Source: Erythrocercus mccallii
Taxonomy: Eukaryota; Chordata; Aves; Passeriformes; Dicruridae
NCBI GenBank assembly: GCA_013397435.1
Contig: VZRG01000201.1
Span: 89,541 to 153,540, forward strand
Direction: 5' to 3'
DNA: 64,000 nucleotides
In this document: positions 11,977 through 24,936 of the stretch, piece after piece
Layout: every line of letters starts with the position of its first letter
Numbering within the stretch: the stretch's first letter is position 1
Notes under the pieces: model-generated
What the model saw: only the letters and a program-made list of their open reading frames with translations
Databases searched by the model: none
Told to the model about the DNA's origin: nothing
Position numbers and translations under genes: made by a program

Positions 11977-12592
11977 TGCCATGGTTTAACACTAGACAGA
12001 AACCAAGTGCTGCAAGTTGCTTACTCACTCCTCACCCATGCTGCTGGTGGGATGGTACAATGGGGACAACATTCAGAATATGGTAAAAGCCCTAAATTAA
12101 GATAAGTTTCATAATTTAAATAAAATAATATTAAAAAAATTATAGTTGTTGATATGGTAACTGATACTATTGTTGTTATTATTATTATTATTAAGGAAAG
12201 GACAGAGAGGAATACAATCCAAGAGCATCAATAAAACTGCACAATAAAACTGCTGACTACCCGCTGACCAACACCCAGCCTATCCCTGAGCAGTGATCAG
12301 CACCTCCTGGCCAACTCCCCCCAATGCCCTGACCATGACATTCTGAGGCGGGGAATATCCCTTTGGCCAGTTCAGGTCTCCTGTCCTGGCCATCCTCCCT
12401 TCTGGCTTCCTGTGCACCTGCTCACTGGCAGAACATGAGACACCAGAAGTCCTTGACTCGGGATAAAAACTGCTCAGCACCAACCAAGACATTATGTCTT
12501 TTGTCCACATTATTCTCTTACTGAGTCTGAAATACGGCACTGCACCAGCTGTTAGGAAGAAGATGAACTCTATCCCAGCTGAAGGCAGAGCA
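11977..12592 (-). mobile_element. Solo LTR of an avian endogenous retrovirus, minus orientation
   Basis: The plus strand starts TGCCATGGTTTAACAC and ends CTCTATCCCAGCTGAAGGCA, the inverted edges of an LTR family that is also present at 50347 and 60373. Shared internal landmarks include GGAATATCCC followed by TTTGGCCAGTTCAGG at 12352-12376, and a GACATTATGTC-type segment near 12490. The T/A-rich U3/R area contains an expanded TTA run at about 12172-12197. The promoter TATA area appears degraded and I see no gag, pol or env sequence on either side, so it is a solo LTR. Flanking 5-mers (CAGTC and CAAAC) do not give a convincing target duplication. Family assignment (ERVL or ERVK type) is uncertain. 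Confidence 0.8.
12172..12197. repeat. TTA/TTG trinucleotide microsatellite within LTR
   Basis: A run of TTATTATTA units, preceded by TTGTTG, in the A/T-rich part of the LTR. Confidence 0.9.
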
Positions 12593-12861
12593 CAAACTCT
12601 GTCATTAACAAACTCACCTTTCTTGCAGACTCTGTTTTCTGCAGCAGTTGTAGATATGATCTCATTCTAGTCCTTTTGGTGTTCACAACATCAGAGATGG
12701 TTTTGCATATGCTGTTTAAATGCTTCCACTCTGTGGAATAATACTTGACCACCAGATCAAGTACTGCAGAGCAGTCACAACTCACAACTGGGTACTGCCT
12801 CTCTACAGTGAAATTGCTCCATCGTCATCCCATAATTCTTGGAACAATCTCATAGGCCCCC
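12593..12861. other. Unassigned spacer
   Basis: Nothing recognised between the LTR and the coding-like relic. Confidence 0.4.
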
Positions 12862-13395
12862 ATGGTTCTAAGACACTATTTTCAGCTTTTTGTCCTGGAG
12901 CATGGCATGAGAACATATAATGATGCCAGAGCATGGAAAATCTGCTGGGATAGTGTTAGAAGGCCATATGTTCAGTACTGCAAGTCCCCAGTCTCATCCT
13001 TAGGACAGGTTTCTTTGGAACAATCTGGACCACACAAGTGTGTTTTGTTTCAGAGGGGTTTTGTTGGTTCACTCTAAAGGCGAGCCTACCAGCAGTTGAT
13101 GCTCAAGAAAACTGGACTTGGCATTGAAACTGGTTATGTGACAGTGAAATTCAAAATCCCTGGCATTGCAGAGCCCATCACTAATCACATCACCAGTGGA
13201 GAGCTTGTATAACAACTTCCTTCTGTTGCCTGAGGTCAACAACATTCTGTGTCTTGTTTAGATGTCAGTGGGTATAAAAAAATTAAGGTAACAAAGGAAG
13301 TGTGCAAGTCACTGGCCTGCAGGTTGACAGGGGTGATTATCCCAAGCCGTGGCCTTGCTATCACATCAAGCCCAAAGTTTGAAACAAAGGTTTAA
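12862..13395 (+). pseudogene. Possible decayed coding sequence, origin unidentified
   Basis: One plus frame is open from 12862 to 13077 and continues in the same phase to 13395, broken only by stops near 13075, 13210, 13228 and 13393. The stretches between stops have protein-like composition: TGLGIETGYVTVKFKIPGIA falls in 13078-13209 and SLACRLTGVIIPSRGLAITS in about 13309-13368. I do not recognise the family. It could be an inactivated retrocopy of a cellular gene, an old transposon ORF, or chance. No intron boundaries, poly(A) tail or target duplication were identified to decide. I infer decay from the persistence of one phase across several stops; this is weak evidence. Confidence 0.25.
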
Positions 13396-13939
13396 TGCAA
13401 ACAGAAAATCCCATATGTGGTCTTATACCACATAAACTGCAAGGTGAATAAGTACGCAAGTTCAAAAAATTTTGACTAAAGTCCTTTCTTTTTGAAGAGA
13501 AATTTCAAATATGGACTGTATTTTAAACAGTCCTAATGACATCCAAGGACAAGAACTCTTGGGGGAAATGAGATTGAGAAAGCAGTGGTGTGGATGGACA
13601 CTACCACAGACACAAAAAAGCAGAATCGTGTCCTGGCTCTAAGCATGCCCATCCTGTGACACAGGTGTTGATTCTATCATTCAATGACCTGCAAATTCTA
13701 GCCCTACAGAGAGTTTTAACTTATCATCGAACAGTAACCAAAGTGTGCAGCTTCTCCTTTAGGAGTTTTGAACTACTGGCTAATCAACTTCATTTTTCAA
13801 AATATATGCCAGATTTCCTATTTCAATTTGTGTGGCTGAAGCTTGTAGTCATTAATTCTTGTTAGGCTTTTCTCCACTAGATGAAAGAGTTCTATTTTCT
13901 CCTCATTAATGCAAACATTTTGTGATCAATTCATCTCTC
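13396..13939. other. Unassigned stretch
   Basis: Nothing recognised. The 3' part of the old CR1 that follows on the minus strand might extend leftwards into this stretch, but I could not see it. Confidence 0.4.
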
Positions 13940-14130
13940 AGTTATCTTTTGAAAAGCAGAGCAGATTCTGTTCTTCAGGTCTCTCACAGGAAGGCAAGTA
14001 CTTCAGTCCTCTAATTATTCTTGTAACAACTTTTTGTATCTGTTCCAGTTTTCCCCAGTCTAACAACGACATCAGGATACAGTGCTCCTCTCTTGATGTC
14101 TCTTGTGGTGTGTACAGAAGTAAAAAAATA
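13940..14130 (-). mobile_element. Old, strongly decayed CR1-type LINE fragment
   Basis: The plus strand contains TCTCACAGGAAGGCAAGTAC, then TTCAGTCCTCTAATTATTCT and TGTAACAACTTTTTGTATCT, then GTTCCAGTTTTCC. This is the reverse complement of the RT tail found in CR1 copies (the segment that normally reads RMIRGLE and the EERLRELGLF block). Many substitutions indicate an ancient insertion. Boundaries are approximate. Confidence 0.55.
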
Positions 14131-17100
14131 AATGAAGTTAGTCAATAAATTTTAAAAAGGTCTTTCTGCTCCTCTTCCATCACTAGCCAGTACAAAGTCC
14201 TACTAATGTATATTATCTATGGCATCCAATTTGAAGTTTCCACTGGCTGAATTTTGCATGAAAATGCCAGAATCAGTGACTTTTCAGGACTAACTCTACC
14301 TTTCTGTGCTCTGACTTTCATTCGTCTTCCTAGACTGACATTTGTATACAGTGAGATTTCTTTTTTTCTGTTTGGATGGGTTTAGGTAAGCCAGAGATAT
14401 AAATTGTCCCATGTGACAGCTCAACCTTACAGTTCTGCATCATTCAGGCAAGCTTTAGGGCACCTGGAATCTATACTGTCATTTTAAAGAAACACTTAAC
14501 TGAAAGTGGAATTATGCTGGAGTGAGTTGAGTGGGAAGGGCAAGAAACATCTTTCCCCCTTTTGGCTTCATTAGAGTGTGGATATCTATGCATGACAGAG
14601 GGCTAAGAATGACTGAAACATGGTCAATCTCAGAAAATCTCATAGTTGTCCTCATTTAATAATGATGTCCCTTCAGGAGTATTCTGCCTCTCTCCTCCTC
14701 TCCAAAATTTCACTGTATCTTGCAAATATCTAATTATTAGCAAGGAAATAAGGAACTGGTTAGGTCACAGACAATAAATCCCTTCATTTCACAGGAAAAG
14801 GAAAAATATCTATACATGAAACCAAGACTTTTTTTTTTTTAATGTAGTAGGAATAAAAAAATACTTGACAGATTCAGGTCTTGTAGTGACAGAAGAAGGG
14901 GTTCATTAGAAAGGTTATAAGGCACCACTGGGATGCATCTCTATGAGAATAAGTGAGTTAAAACAATGATTTTCTTTGATTCTATGCAAAATCCATAACA
15001 AAATAAATCAGTAAAATGCAAAGGTCATTTATTTAATTTTCATGTCTTTATTTTTTCATGGAAAACTCCTGGAGTATGCTGTCACACATATATTCTAATG
15101 GCATTTTAGGTTTTACTGCAGTGCAGCATGAATTCTTTTGCCTTCGTGTGTTCAGCAACAAATACAAAACAGGCCAGATCCACAATAAAAACCCTCTCCC
15201 AACCACATTTGACTCTTGTATTTACAGCAGAATTTCATTCAAAGCAAGCAGGCGCACAAGACTGAATCTAATTTTCTCATATCGCTTGGAGAATATAATG
15301 CTCCAGTGGCCACATTTTGAGGAAAACAAATTTCAAAGATTTTCTAGCACAGATCAACCCACATATTTAAATGGTACAATTGAATAATGGAATAGTTAAC
15401 AGTTCAGATGTAAACGAGTTTGCAATAAGCTTTGCAGAGGGTAGGCTCACAAGTACATTCACAAATACAAATTATTTTCTGTGTTGACCAAACTTTGCTT
15501 CTGTAGATTTATGGTAAATCTTGAACGTTTCTCTAGGGCTCTTTGATTTCAAGAGAGAGGAAATAAATAGAGAAATAAAATCTCTTTAGCACTCCTATTT
15601 CCTCTCAGCATGCAGCTCCAAATCTTTTGTTTATTGGTTTTACGACAGTAGTTACTTGTGTCACTGACATAAACTGCAGCTGGACATAGAGCACCAAGAG
15701 CTGAATAATTCTGCCTGTAAGATGTCCTAACTTCACCAGTTTGAAGTGGGCAGTACGGTGCCAATAATTAACCTTGGTTATATAATACCCTTAGGAAATT
15801 GGGTTATAACGACATTGCCATGATGATGTGGAAGTTAACAACATAACATGAAGAGTTGACATGAAAAAGGTCTGACAGATTAATAACTTAGTCTCCTTTT
15901 CACCTGTAGTGGCTGGCATAATGAAAGATATGACATCTTTCTGCCAGACTTGTCTAACTTATATGCACCTCTAGATGAAAGAACATCACAATCAATAAAC
16001 ACTATCCCTGGAATTTGCTCCATTATTTGAAAATATCTTATTGTTGCCAGATTTCCATCCTTGTTTCATGTTGGAGAACTGATCTTTCACTCATTCGACA
16101 AAAGCTATAGCATGCTTTTATGAGGTTTAACTGACTGAAGGTGAGAGCATTAATGGTTCAAAAGTTGCTTAGAACTGTAGATGTGACAGCTTGTCCAGAA
16201 TTTCATAACACAGCTAATAATCTCCTTGGAAGCATGTCTGGTAACATTTAATGGTGTTTGTCTTTCATTTTGTCCAAAATTTTCTACTCACATAACATGT
16301 TTTGTTGTTTTTATAAGGCAGTAGTTGGATTTCTTTTCATCTAGAAGACAAAGAAAGGAAAAAAAAAAAACGGAAGCAGAAGGAATGCTAATCTTCAGTT
16401 CAAATTCTCATTTCTTACTGTATTTGTTGTATATGTGAAAGAACTCAAACTGTTGACTTGCACTTTTAAAATAGGTCAAGAAGAGAAATGTTTGTTTTCT
16501 GTTTTGGAGCTTGAAACAGAGCTAAAAATGGTGTTTTTCATTAAATCCTTGGTTTTACTCCATGCTTCTTCTGCGACCCTGGAAAGCTGCTGTAGGGTGC
16601 AGGAGGTGAATGAGTAATGACAGAATTGACTCATATCAGTGTCAGAGGGGTGACCTCCATCTCCATGGAGAGCGTGCCACCAGGTCCTGGACCTTTGCAG
16701 AACTTAGTGGGTGAGTGGTCATGATCTTGCAAGGGGGCTGTAAAGAAAAATAGTCTGTACCTAAAGAAAAGTGTTCATTTCCCAGATCAGGACAAATAGG
16801 TTAGGAATATCTACTTAGCTCTGCCAGGAAATACTGCTCACTTTCTCTGTGAGTGAAACACAGGATGCTTTTTGGTGCTAAATCAATCAGATCATGGTCA
16901 AGGCAGAAGTTTTCCAGAAATAATATCACCCACCAGCAGGGAACAACTAGCACCGCAGAATAAATATCACAGATAAATTTGTGCTAGAGCTTTCAGGTGC
17001 TGCAAGGTACTTGAAAGACTCAGAAGTGGCTAATTACTGATGGTAATACCAATACTCCTAGACTGAGTTTTTGTCATGGTGGACATTGCTTTTATTATCA

Positions 17101-17967
17101 GTGGTACTAAGAAATCAATTATCAATCAGTGATAGCTTAGAAATCTCTGCTGATTCCAGCTTGCTCGTCTACTTCTTTTCTAATCACTGTATTACAATAT
17201 TTGACCATGATGTCAGCAGAAGATTACAGGGCTGATTCAAAGCATTCATGTTTTACTTGACCCACAATGATCAGAAGTATCCTTCAGCTACAAGATGTGT
17301 TGATTTTGGATAGTATCAAAAAATGTAAGCAAAATAATCATAACTTTTTTAGAGAAGTGCTTGTGTCTAATAGAATGCAAGGTCTTGTGGATAGACTCTG
17401 ACATTTCAAAAGGAAATTGTTTTCTGGTTTTGAGAAAATATGTTCTGCTGCACAGAGGAAGATATCATGTCCTTCCTTTTCATCATACAGAAAGTCTATT
17501 TAAGTTTAATTCACCCATTCAAAAATTCTAGTGAGGTTTGAAAGCAATTATTTTGGGGCATTTATTCATAGTCCATTTTTCCTTATAAACTTTGTGGAAT
17601 TTGTTCCAAATAAAAGAATGTCTGCAGTAGACACTTGTTCACAGGGAGTCTGAAGGCAAGAATAACAGGTGAGAAAAAGCTCAGTGGAAATCATCCAACA
17701 TTCTCATCTGAAATGCTTGTGCTATTGATTATTTCTTGCTTAACACCTACCTTCATGGTTAATCTTCTCTTTTTAGAAAAGAATGGAGAAGAATTTCCTA
17801 GAAAGGAAATAGCATAGATGACAATTCCCTTAAGAATAAGAACACATGTTGCCTTCTCTAATTTTTGACTGTCATCGTGAGAGATTTGTTATAAAACAGC
17901 AATAGCTTTTCTGAAAAGTTTGAAATGAGAAAAAATGGCAGTAAAAAGCACAGGTAGAGTCTTAATA

Positions 17968-18057
17968 TTTTGATTAGATTAGATATTCTCTAGAATATTA
18001 TATTAGAATATTATATTATTATATAATCTCTAATAGATTATATATTTCTTTATATAT
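17968..18057. repeat. AT-rich patch with internal duplications
   Basis: Dense A/T sequence with a 13-bp unit AGAATATTATATT repeated in tandem (about 17993-18018). Several self-complementary TATA-type segments follow. Confidence 0.7.
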
Positions 18058-20505
18058 CAATAATGAATCAAAAAGAAAGTAAGAAGTAGGAAAGCTGGCA
18101 AGGTCCTTTAGTGATAACAAGTGCAACTGGTTCACAACACTGTATCCAAGTCATGGAGCACAACTTTCTCTGATGGACTGTGTTTGTGAAAGGAAAGCTT
18201 CTTTTGAGCTGAGCAAAAAAAGGAAGAAATTTTTTAAATTAGCTGGAGCAAGCTTTAAGGCAGAAGCTTTAAAACACATAGGTATCAAAAAAACCCATAA
18301 TCTGGGCAATCCCTTTATCTGGAGTGAAATCATCCTCCTACTGTCCCCCAGACCACTGAAAACTGGACTGATGGGATCCCTCACTGCTGGTGCAGCCTGG
18401 GCTGGAGCAGGAGCCCTGGACACCCACACCAATGAGTCTGTCCCACAGCAGTCACAGGCAAACAGGTAACAGATGCTTTGCATGGAACAGCCTGAATGGT
18501 TTAATGTGTTCACTCATGCAGCCTACAAGCCACACAATTCTACTCATCCCTTTAAAGCAAATATAAAACTGAAAAGAAAAGCATCCTAGAACTTTCAAAA
18601 TGTACTAGGATGAAGAAGAGAGCAGTCAGAGAATGACTGCACATTCACAGGTGTGATTTTGCAAAAAGAGTCTTCCTTTTTCTGTATCACTACTTAATTG
18701 CTTTTACCTCCTACTGTTATCTCCCTCTTTCAGACCATAAAAGCATAAGAACGGAACTATTAGTTAAGGGTCTTGGAGCCTGAAACTCTTTTCATCTGAG
18801 GGCATCTCCTGAGACTGACATGGTTTTCCATTTAGGAATATTTAGATACATCTCTAACAGTATTTGGAAAATTCTCTTTGTTTATTTCCTATCTGAACCC
18901 CTTAATTTAGTTTGAAATTAAATTAGAGAAGATTTAAAGAATTTTTATTCCCTTGGTTGAGCCATTCAAAAGATACTTTCTATTCTGCTACACTTATTTT
19001 CTAATACAATCTTCACAGTTCAATTTTCAGAAGTTTTTGGTTGACTTCAGAACCCAAAATGACTTGTTTTGTTTGAATAACACAGCTCCTTACATGTGTA
19101 CTGGAAGTTAGACTGCAAACAGTCTTTACCAAGGCTACTCTTCTCTCTAACTATGCTGCTTTTGTCATCTGTCTGGCTAGTTCAAAACCAGGCTCTGTAT
19201 ATATTTTGTTCTGGAGAAGGGTCGTATTTAGAAAGATTCTTCTTTTTGGTAATGAAAAATAAGTAAAAATTTTAGTTAATAGATTGAACTATTGTGGGGT
19301 AACATGATGGAAAATGCTTATGGAAAGTCAGAATGAAAAGCTTCTTTCTGTCACAGCCAGTGAGAAAACCAACAGGACAATGGGACAGCCATTTCTCATC
19401 TCAACTTCATTGTTATTTGTTCTGATACAGAGCAGCTTGAAGAAAGATAACTTTATCTGATACACAGCTTTTTGAAGATTGCTTTATCTAAATTTTATTT
19501 AAATTGCTTGTTCCTCAAACCCAAGAAAACAGACCTGTCTGGGTTAGAAAGGAGGGTGAAATTTTTGCCTAGCATACCCAGATTCCTTAAAGTCATCAAA
19601 TAATTTCTTAATTTAACCTGTTTCTATCTTTCACAGTGTGAAACTCTGGAGGGATGGTTACAGAATCTTATAAATGAAAAACTGCTAAGAAGAAAGTCAG
19701 CAGAACACAACTCCTGCAAGAGCTCCTGTTCTTGCATCCCTGGGACTTCATAACAAAACCTGTCTGCTCCTGTGATGAAAGCTGACTAGTTTTTCTACCA
19801 ACATCACTGTTTTCTCATTAGATTTACAGGGAAAAGTTGATTTTGGGAATCTTCTAAAAAATCCTGTAACATTTCAAGATCAGAAGTCGATGACAGCTGA
19901 CAAAAATTGATCATTAAGGTAAGTCAAAGTCAATGAATCAAAAGTGGAAATAAATCCCAAAGTGACAGGGCTTCCTCAAAGTCATAGAAACTACTACTGG
20001 CAGCACTTGTCTCCTAATCCTTCTTAATACTTTCTCCACTTTGAAAGAATCAATTTTGTATTTGCTTTCAATTCTTGCCTACTGGCTGTATTATTAATTT
20101 ATTAACATTTATCTATTATGTATATATATATTAATTATTGATAATAACTAATTTATTAATTGTATTTCCTCCGTGAAAAATTGCAGCAGATCAACATTCA
20201 ACTTAAACACACAACAAAAAACATTTGGAATGAAATAGTAAGCCAGAGGAAATGAATGTTAGGGAGAAACTATTAAAAGGTATTTAGTGTTTAATAATAA
20301 ACTGCATGAATTGTTTGTTTGCAACAGAATTCACTCACACAGCAATTCCTTTGATTAAATTTTTACTTTGGTTAGGTCCACATAGCAGTCCCAATGCTTT
20401 TCATATAGTAATTTAACACAGCTCAAAGGTCCAATACTGCAGTGAGCTGCTCATGAACAATTTATTAATCACTTACTTTGGAAGATCATACACACTCTAC
20501 TGAGA

Positions 20506-20533
<28 letters not shown>
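20506..20533. repeat. AT dinucleotide microsatellite
   Basis: Fourteen uninterrupted AT units. Confidence 0.95.
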
Positions 20534-20536
<3 letters not shown>

Positions 20537-22034
20537 TCTTAGTTTATTAGTTATAAATTATTCTCCCACTTGTATTTCAGATGCTTTACCTCACAAGGCA
20601 TACTGATGATTACTTTTTTTCAGAATTTCTTTTTTGCTTCAGTTATATACAACCTTCAGATTCATTCCTTAAATTCTTGAGTCCTGCTACTATTACCCCT
20701 GTACCAGCCCCAGGCACCTACAGAGTGGTTTAATGTTAATTTAGTGTTCCCTAAGAGGTTCTTCTCTGACAGCCTGAAAAAACAAACTCCTCTTTTATTA
20801 AATGGCTAAGTGCAGCATGGAAGGAATGTTAAAATCTTCCCAAACAGTCCAGCAAGGGATGAGAGAATAAATCCTTAACTTTCAGTGTCTTTTCCCAAAT
20901 GTTTTTGATGACACTTCCAGCGTCCAATATCTGATGTGAAAGTGGTTTGTGCTGGGGTCACTGAGAGGAGAGTAAACTTCAGCAATTTTTCAGTCCTAAA
21001 AGGTTTTCATTCTCCACCAGTATGAACTGAATTGGTTCAATGGATCTCCTTTTCGTTCTTGCACTGAAGGTAAATTTTGTAGGTTAAGTAGATAAGGTGG
21101 AATACTCTCAGAGTTTGCTTCTGTGAGAGGTGAATCAAATTAGCCCATTTTGGCAATTTATTTAAGCACCAGAATTTTTTGTATATTTGTATTTAGACAG
21201 TAGCAGAACTGAAGTCCACATACCAATAACATTCTCATTTATTCCCTTCTGTAGGCAACCTTTCAAACAAGATGAAAGGTTCAATTCAGTCTCAGGGCAT
21301 GTGCACAGATATCCTCTCTCCCTTTCCCTCTTCCTCCCCAGTGACTTAATTTACTTTTTAAACAAGCACAAACTGCAAACCAGAGAGGGCTGTCAATACT
21401 TTGAAAAGGAGGTGAACAAAGCAAGTAGACTCCTTGAGGCAGCCTCAAGCAACCTGTGATGGGAGATCTGAACAACAGAAAGGATGTGGCTAGATGGGAC
21501 TTCAGTCTTTGAAACTGTGACCCCACGACATTAGTGTGCCTCTCAACCACATGTACTTCCTCTTAAATCCTGACATGGATTCCTTTTATATCTCTTACAT
21601 TTTTCCCTAAAACAAAACCCTACAACAGATTTTTATTACCACCCCAAGAGCAATCAACAGTGCCTGAAATTTAATGCAACATTTTAAATTTACAAATGGA
21701 ATATGATTATGTAGAGCCAAATACTGTGGCCAGGGCTGGTTTGCCCCTTTCAGATATGGGTAGAGAATGTTTCCCTCACATGCTAATGTATTGTGTTGCA
21801 ACTTCAGGCTTGATCTTGATTAGTATTTAAAGGCATATTACTGGAAAATATTAGTGGAGGCGTTTCAATCCTATAGACAAGTGTGGAAATTTAAACATGT
21901 TATTGCTGGATAGATTCCACAAAAAATGCACCAGCTGATACCTGACAACCTTCCATGTCTCTGTGTTTCATTAAAATACATTCCCTGATAAGCCTAATTT
22001 GCATTTAATTCTAGAATAAGAATTAGTGCTGCCA

Positions 22035-22845
22035 CTTCCCACCCCAATCAGACACCAACTGTCCAGGAGGATGCATAAGGAGGCCCTGTAGAGAGACCTG
22101 GAAAAATTGGAGTGATGGGCAATCACCACCCATATGAAACTGAACAAAAACAACTGCTGGATTCTGCAACCCTGGATGTGTGGATAGACTCTAGAGGGCA
22201 GTGCCCCAGAAAGGGTCCTGGTCTGTGGACAGTTGAACAGGAGCCAGCAGTGCCCTGAGAGCCAGGAGGGCCAGCCCTGTCCTGGAGGGCATCAGGGGCA
22301 GCATCACCAGCTGGGCAAGGGAGGGGATTGTCCGGCTCTGCTGCAATGAGCTGGCTTCACCTTGAGTTCTGGGGGCAGTTTTGGGCACTACAACATAAAA
22401 AAGATATAAAGCTATTCTAGAATATCCAAAGGAGGGCAAAAAAGTGCCATGAGGAGAAGCCATATGAGGAGTGGCTGAGGTCACTCAGTCTGCTCAGCCT
22501 GGAGGAGACTGAGGGGAGACCTCATTGCAGTTACAGCTTCCTCATGAGGGAAAGAGGAGGGCAGGTGCTCATCTCTTCCCTCTGATGACAAGTGACAGGA
22601 CCCTAGGGAGTGACTTGAAGTTGAGTCAGGGGAAGTTTAGTTTGCATATTAGGAGAAGGTTCTTCACCCAGAGGGTGTTTGGGCACTGGAACAGGCTCCC
22701 CAGGGGGGTGGTCACAGCACCAAGCCTGACAAAATTCAAGAAGCACTTGTACAGGGCTCTCAGGTACATGGTGGGGTTGTTCAGCTGTCCTGTGCAGGGC
22801 CAGGAGTATTCTATTTTCTGTATTCCATGATTCCATAATTCTTGC
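22035..22845 (+). mobile_element. CR1 LINE, RT C-terminal half and 3'-UTR
   Basis: From about 22060 the plus strand follows CR1 ORF2: a KEALQRDLEKLEWW-like segment, the block that reads CTGGATTCTGCAACCCTGG with a small deletion, and the FWALQHKKDIKL tail at about 22380-22415. It continues with KPYEEWLRSLSLLSL, then the 3'-UTR landmarks AGAAGGTTCTTCACCCAGAG and GGAACAGGCTCCCCAGG and CTGTGCAGGGCCAGGAG. It ends in a degraded terminal repeat (TTCCATGATTCCATAATTC, 22827-22845). Overlapping frames on both strands at 22525-22943 are UTR artefacts. The 3'-UTR type matches the nested CR1 at 1931-2487. Confidence 0.9.
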
Positions 22846-24843
22846 TCTTGAGAAGCCCTGCTCAAAAGGCAGCTCACAGTAAAGCACAGTCTCCACTCTG
22901 CAAGGTGCTGCAGGGCCAGCCACAGTGCTGTGAATCCTGGCATTGGGGAAAAGGTGGGCTGGAGGAGAGAGGTGCTGGGAAGCCTAAAGATAGTGCAGAG
23001 GTTGAAGCAGAGACTGAATCAGAAAAGTCAAAGTGGCAGATCTCAGTTGAGCTTGCTCATGATTGTACTGAAGTTTTCCCATGGTGAAGCATCCAGCCCC
23101 TCTCCACGTGTGTGCTCTGCTCCTTCCTGGCATGCTCTGTTTAGCAATGAAGTCAGTGACCTTTACATTGTCCTCATGATGCTTCCAAGTATTGAATGTG
23201 GGCTGCTTTCATCTACCAAATGCTGGCAGCCCTCTTCTTGTTATTAACTCTTTTGGGTTCATAGAAATTTTAGAAGTCGACTTCTGGAGGCAAGGAAACA
23301 GTGAAAAAGGATAAAAGGTTATCAGAAAACACTATTAAGACATTACTGTGAAAAAAAAATTAAGTGGGAACCTAGATGTTGGGCCAGGAAGGAATCACAC
23401 GGGAAATATCCTTCGTCAGGGTGGGCACAGGGTCATCCATGCTACTGGACAATGGGTTCCTGACATATAATGATTTATTCTCCAAGATTTACACCATCTT
23501 GGGATTCCTCATGGCCTCATGATTTATCTCCTGAAGACATTGCACCCAAGAAGTGCTTCAGAAGTTCTCATACCCTATTGGGTTTTTCCTGATTTCTGGA
23601 TTTTTATTTATGTATGGGTAGGCATAAAACCAGAGAGTGTATTTTTCATCTATTTTAAAGGAGTTATTAGGGAGAAAAGCAATAATTAGAGTATAATATC
23701 CCTGTGATGTGAGAGAAAAAAGAGGGAATACATATAAAAAAAGAAAAAAGCTCTAAATATGCTCTAGAGCTGTCATGCAAAATGAAAAACAAAACCATTT
23801 TGATTATGTAAGCTAGATCAGAAAACATTGCCAGTAAAATATTTGTTTTCTCATTGCTTTTTCACCAGGAGGTGGGGCTGTTAAGCACTGGATTTATTCT
23901 GTGATGCACTGAAAAACTGTGGATAAAATGAAAACCATCTTTCTCTTCCTTTACCCCCTGAAACTCATTGTGTAATTGTGAATGAAAAGCATGAACTTTC
24001 TAGATATTTTAAGCATTGATTTTATATTCTGATTCAAAAACTGAAATAACTTTTAAAATTATTTTGCAAGAGTTTAAATGAATTGCCTCTAGGAGTGAAT
24101 TAAGTACCAATATCTAATTAAAGCATTAACTTGGGAGACTGGAAAACTCAGGGGGTTTGTAATTATCACTATTCTCAATTCCCTATTGTGTCTATTTCTA
24201 GGATATCTCTGAGATTCAGTTACGAGGACTAAGTCACAAAAAAGAAATAACAGGACATTACAATGCAGCTAATTGCATAATAAAAAGATAAACACATTTA
24301 AGGTCACTTGATTCTAATTCTGACAAACTGCCACAAGGGATGAAAGCAGCTTTTCTAAAGTAAAGAGCCTGAGTTGAGGGAAGTGCTTATTTTTGGTGCT
24401 TCTGTGGCTCCTGCTTCATCACATCTGAGGGAGAAGTTGCAGACCACTCTGGGATGGGAGTATGCAGGCAAAGGAAGAAAAGCTTGTGACACAGCAGGGA
24501 AGCAGCTGCAGGCCTGAGCCCTCACCTTATGCCCCAGCCACTGAGCCAAGATGGCTTAATGACAGTTCCACTTGCTCCTCTTCATTATCACAAAGGACAT
24601 GTCAGGGTTGAAGATGCACTTCCTCATAAGAGATGTGCAAAGGGCATGTTGTCACTGGACAGACTTGTAGCTGGGATAATTTAAAGGGATTCTTTTCCCC
24701 ATCATGCTGTGTTGCAAGCTCTCACCTAATATATCAGGAAATTTCATTATCACACTCTGCAGATCTGCTTCTGCACCTGCAAAGAAAACACTTCTGGTAG
24801 ACATCTCCAGAGACTGTCTGTCCTTTCCCTGTCCTCCACCTTC
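22846..24843. other. Unassigned stretch
   Basis: No gene or repeat family recognised. It includes a 14-bp perfect palindrome at 23272-23285 (AGAAGTCGACTTCT). Open frames at 22842-23247 have no identifiable product. Confidence 0.5.
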
Positions 24844-24936
24844 TAGTGGAAGGCACCCCTGCACATGGAACCAAGGTTGGAATAAATGATCTATGAACTC
24901 CCATCCAATCTAAACCATTATATGATTCTAGGATTC
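24844..24936 (+). mobile_element. CR1 LINE, minimal 3'-terminal fragment
   Basis: CTAGTGGAAGGCACCCCTGC is followed by GGAATAAATGATCTATGAAC, then CCAATCTAAACCATTATATG and ATTCTAGGATTC. This is the last ~90 bp of a CR1 of the same 3'-end type as the older element ending near 2760. Confidence 0.8.

Larger units (their letters stand above)
14131..22034. other. Long stretch without recognisable gene or repeat family
   Basis: About 7.9 kb with no coding sequence I can identify. The longest open frames (15058-15387 plus; 18151-18513 minus and its overlapping plus-strand partner) have no known domain. It includes A-runs (14829-14840, 16361-16371), an AT-rich palindromic patch near 17970-18057 and an AT dinucleotide repeat at 20506-20533. 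Confidence 0.5.

Noticed and set aside
18151..18513. 120-codon minus frame mirrored by a 98-codon plus frame
   Set aside because: No motif or homologue recognised; mutual overlap suggests a low stop density region only.
22525..22943. Overlapping 85-106 codon frames on both strands
   Set aside because: CR1 3'-UTR and its flank, not genes.
23272..23285. 14-bp palindrome AGAAGTCGACTTCT
   Set aside because: Isolated, with no repeats or element edges nearby.
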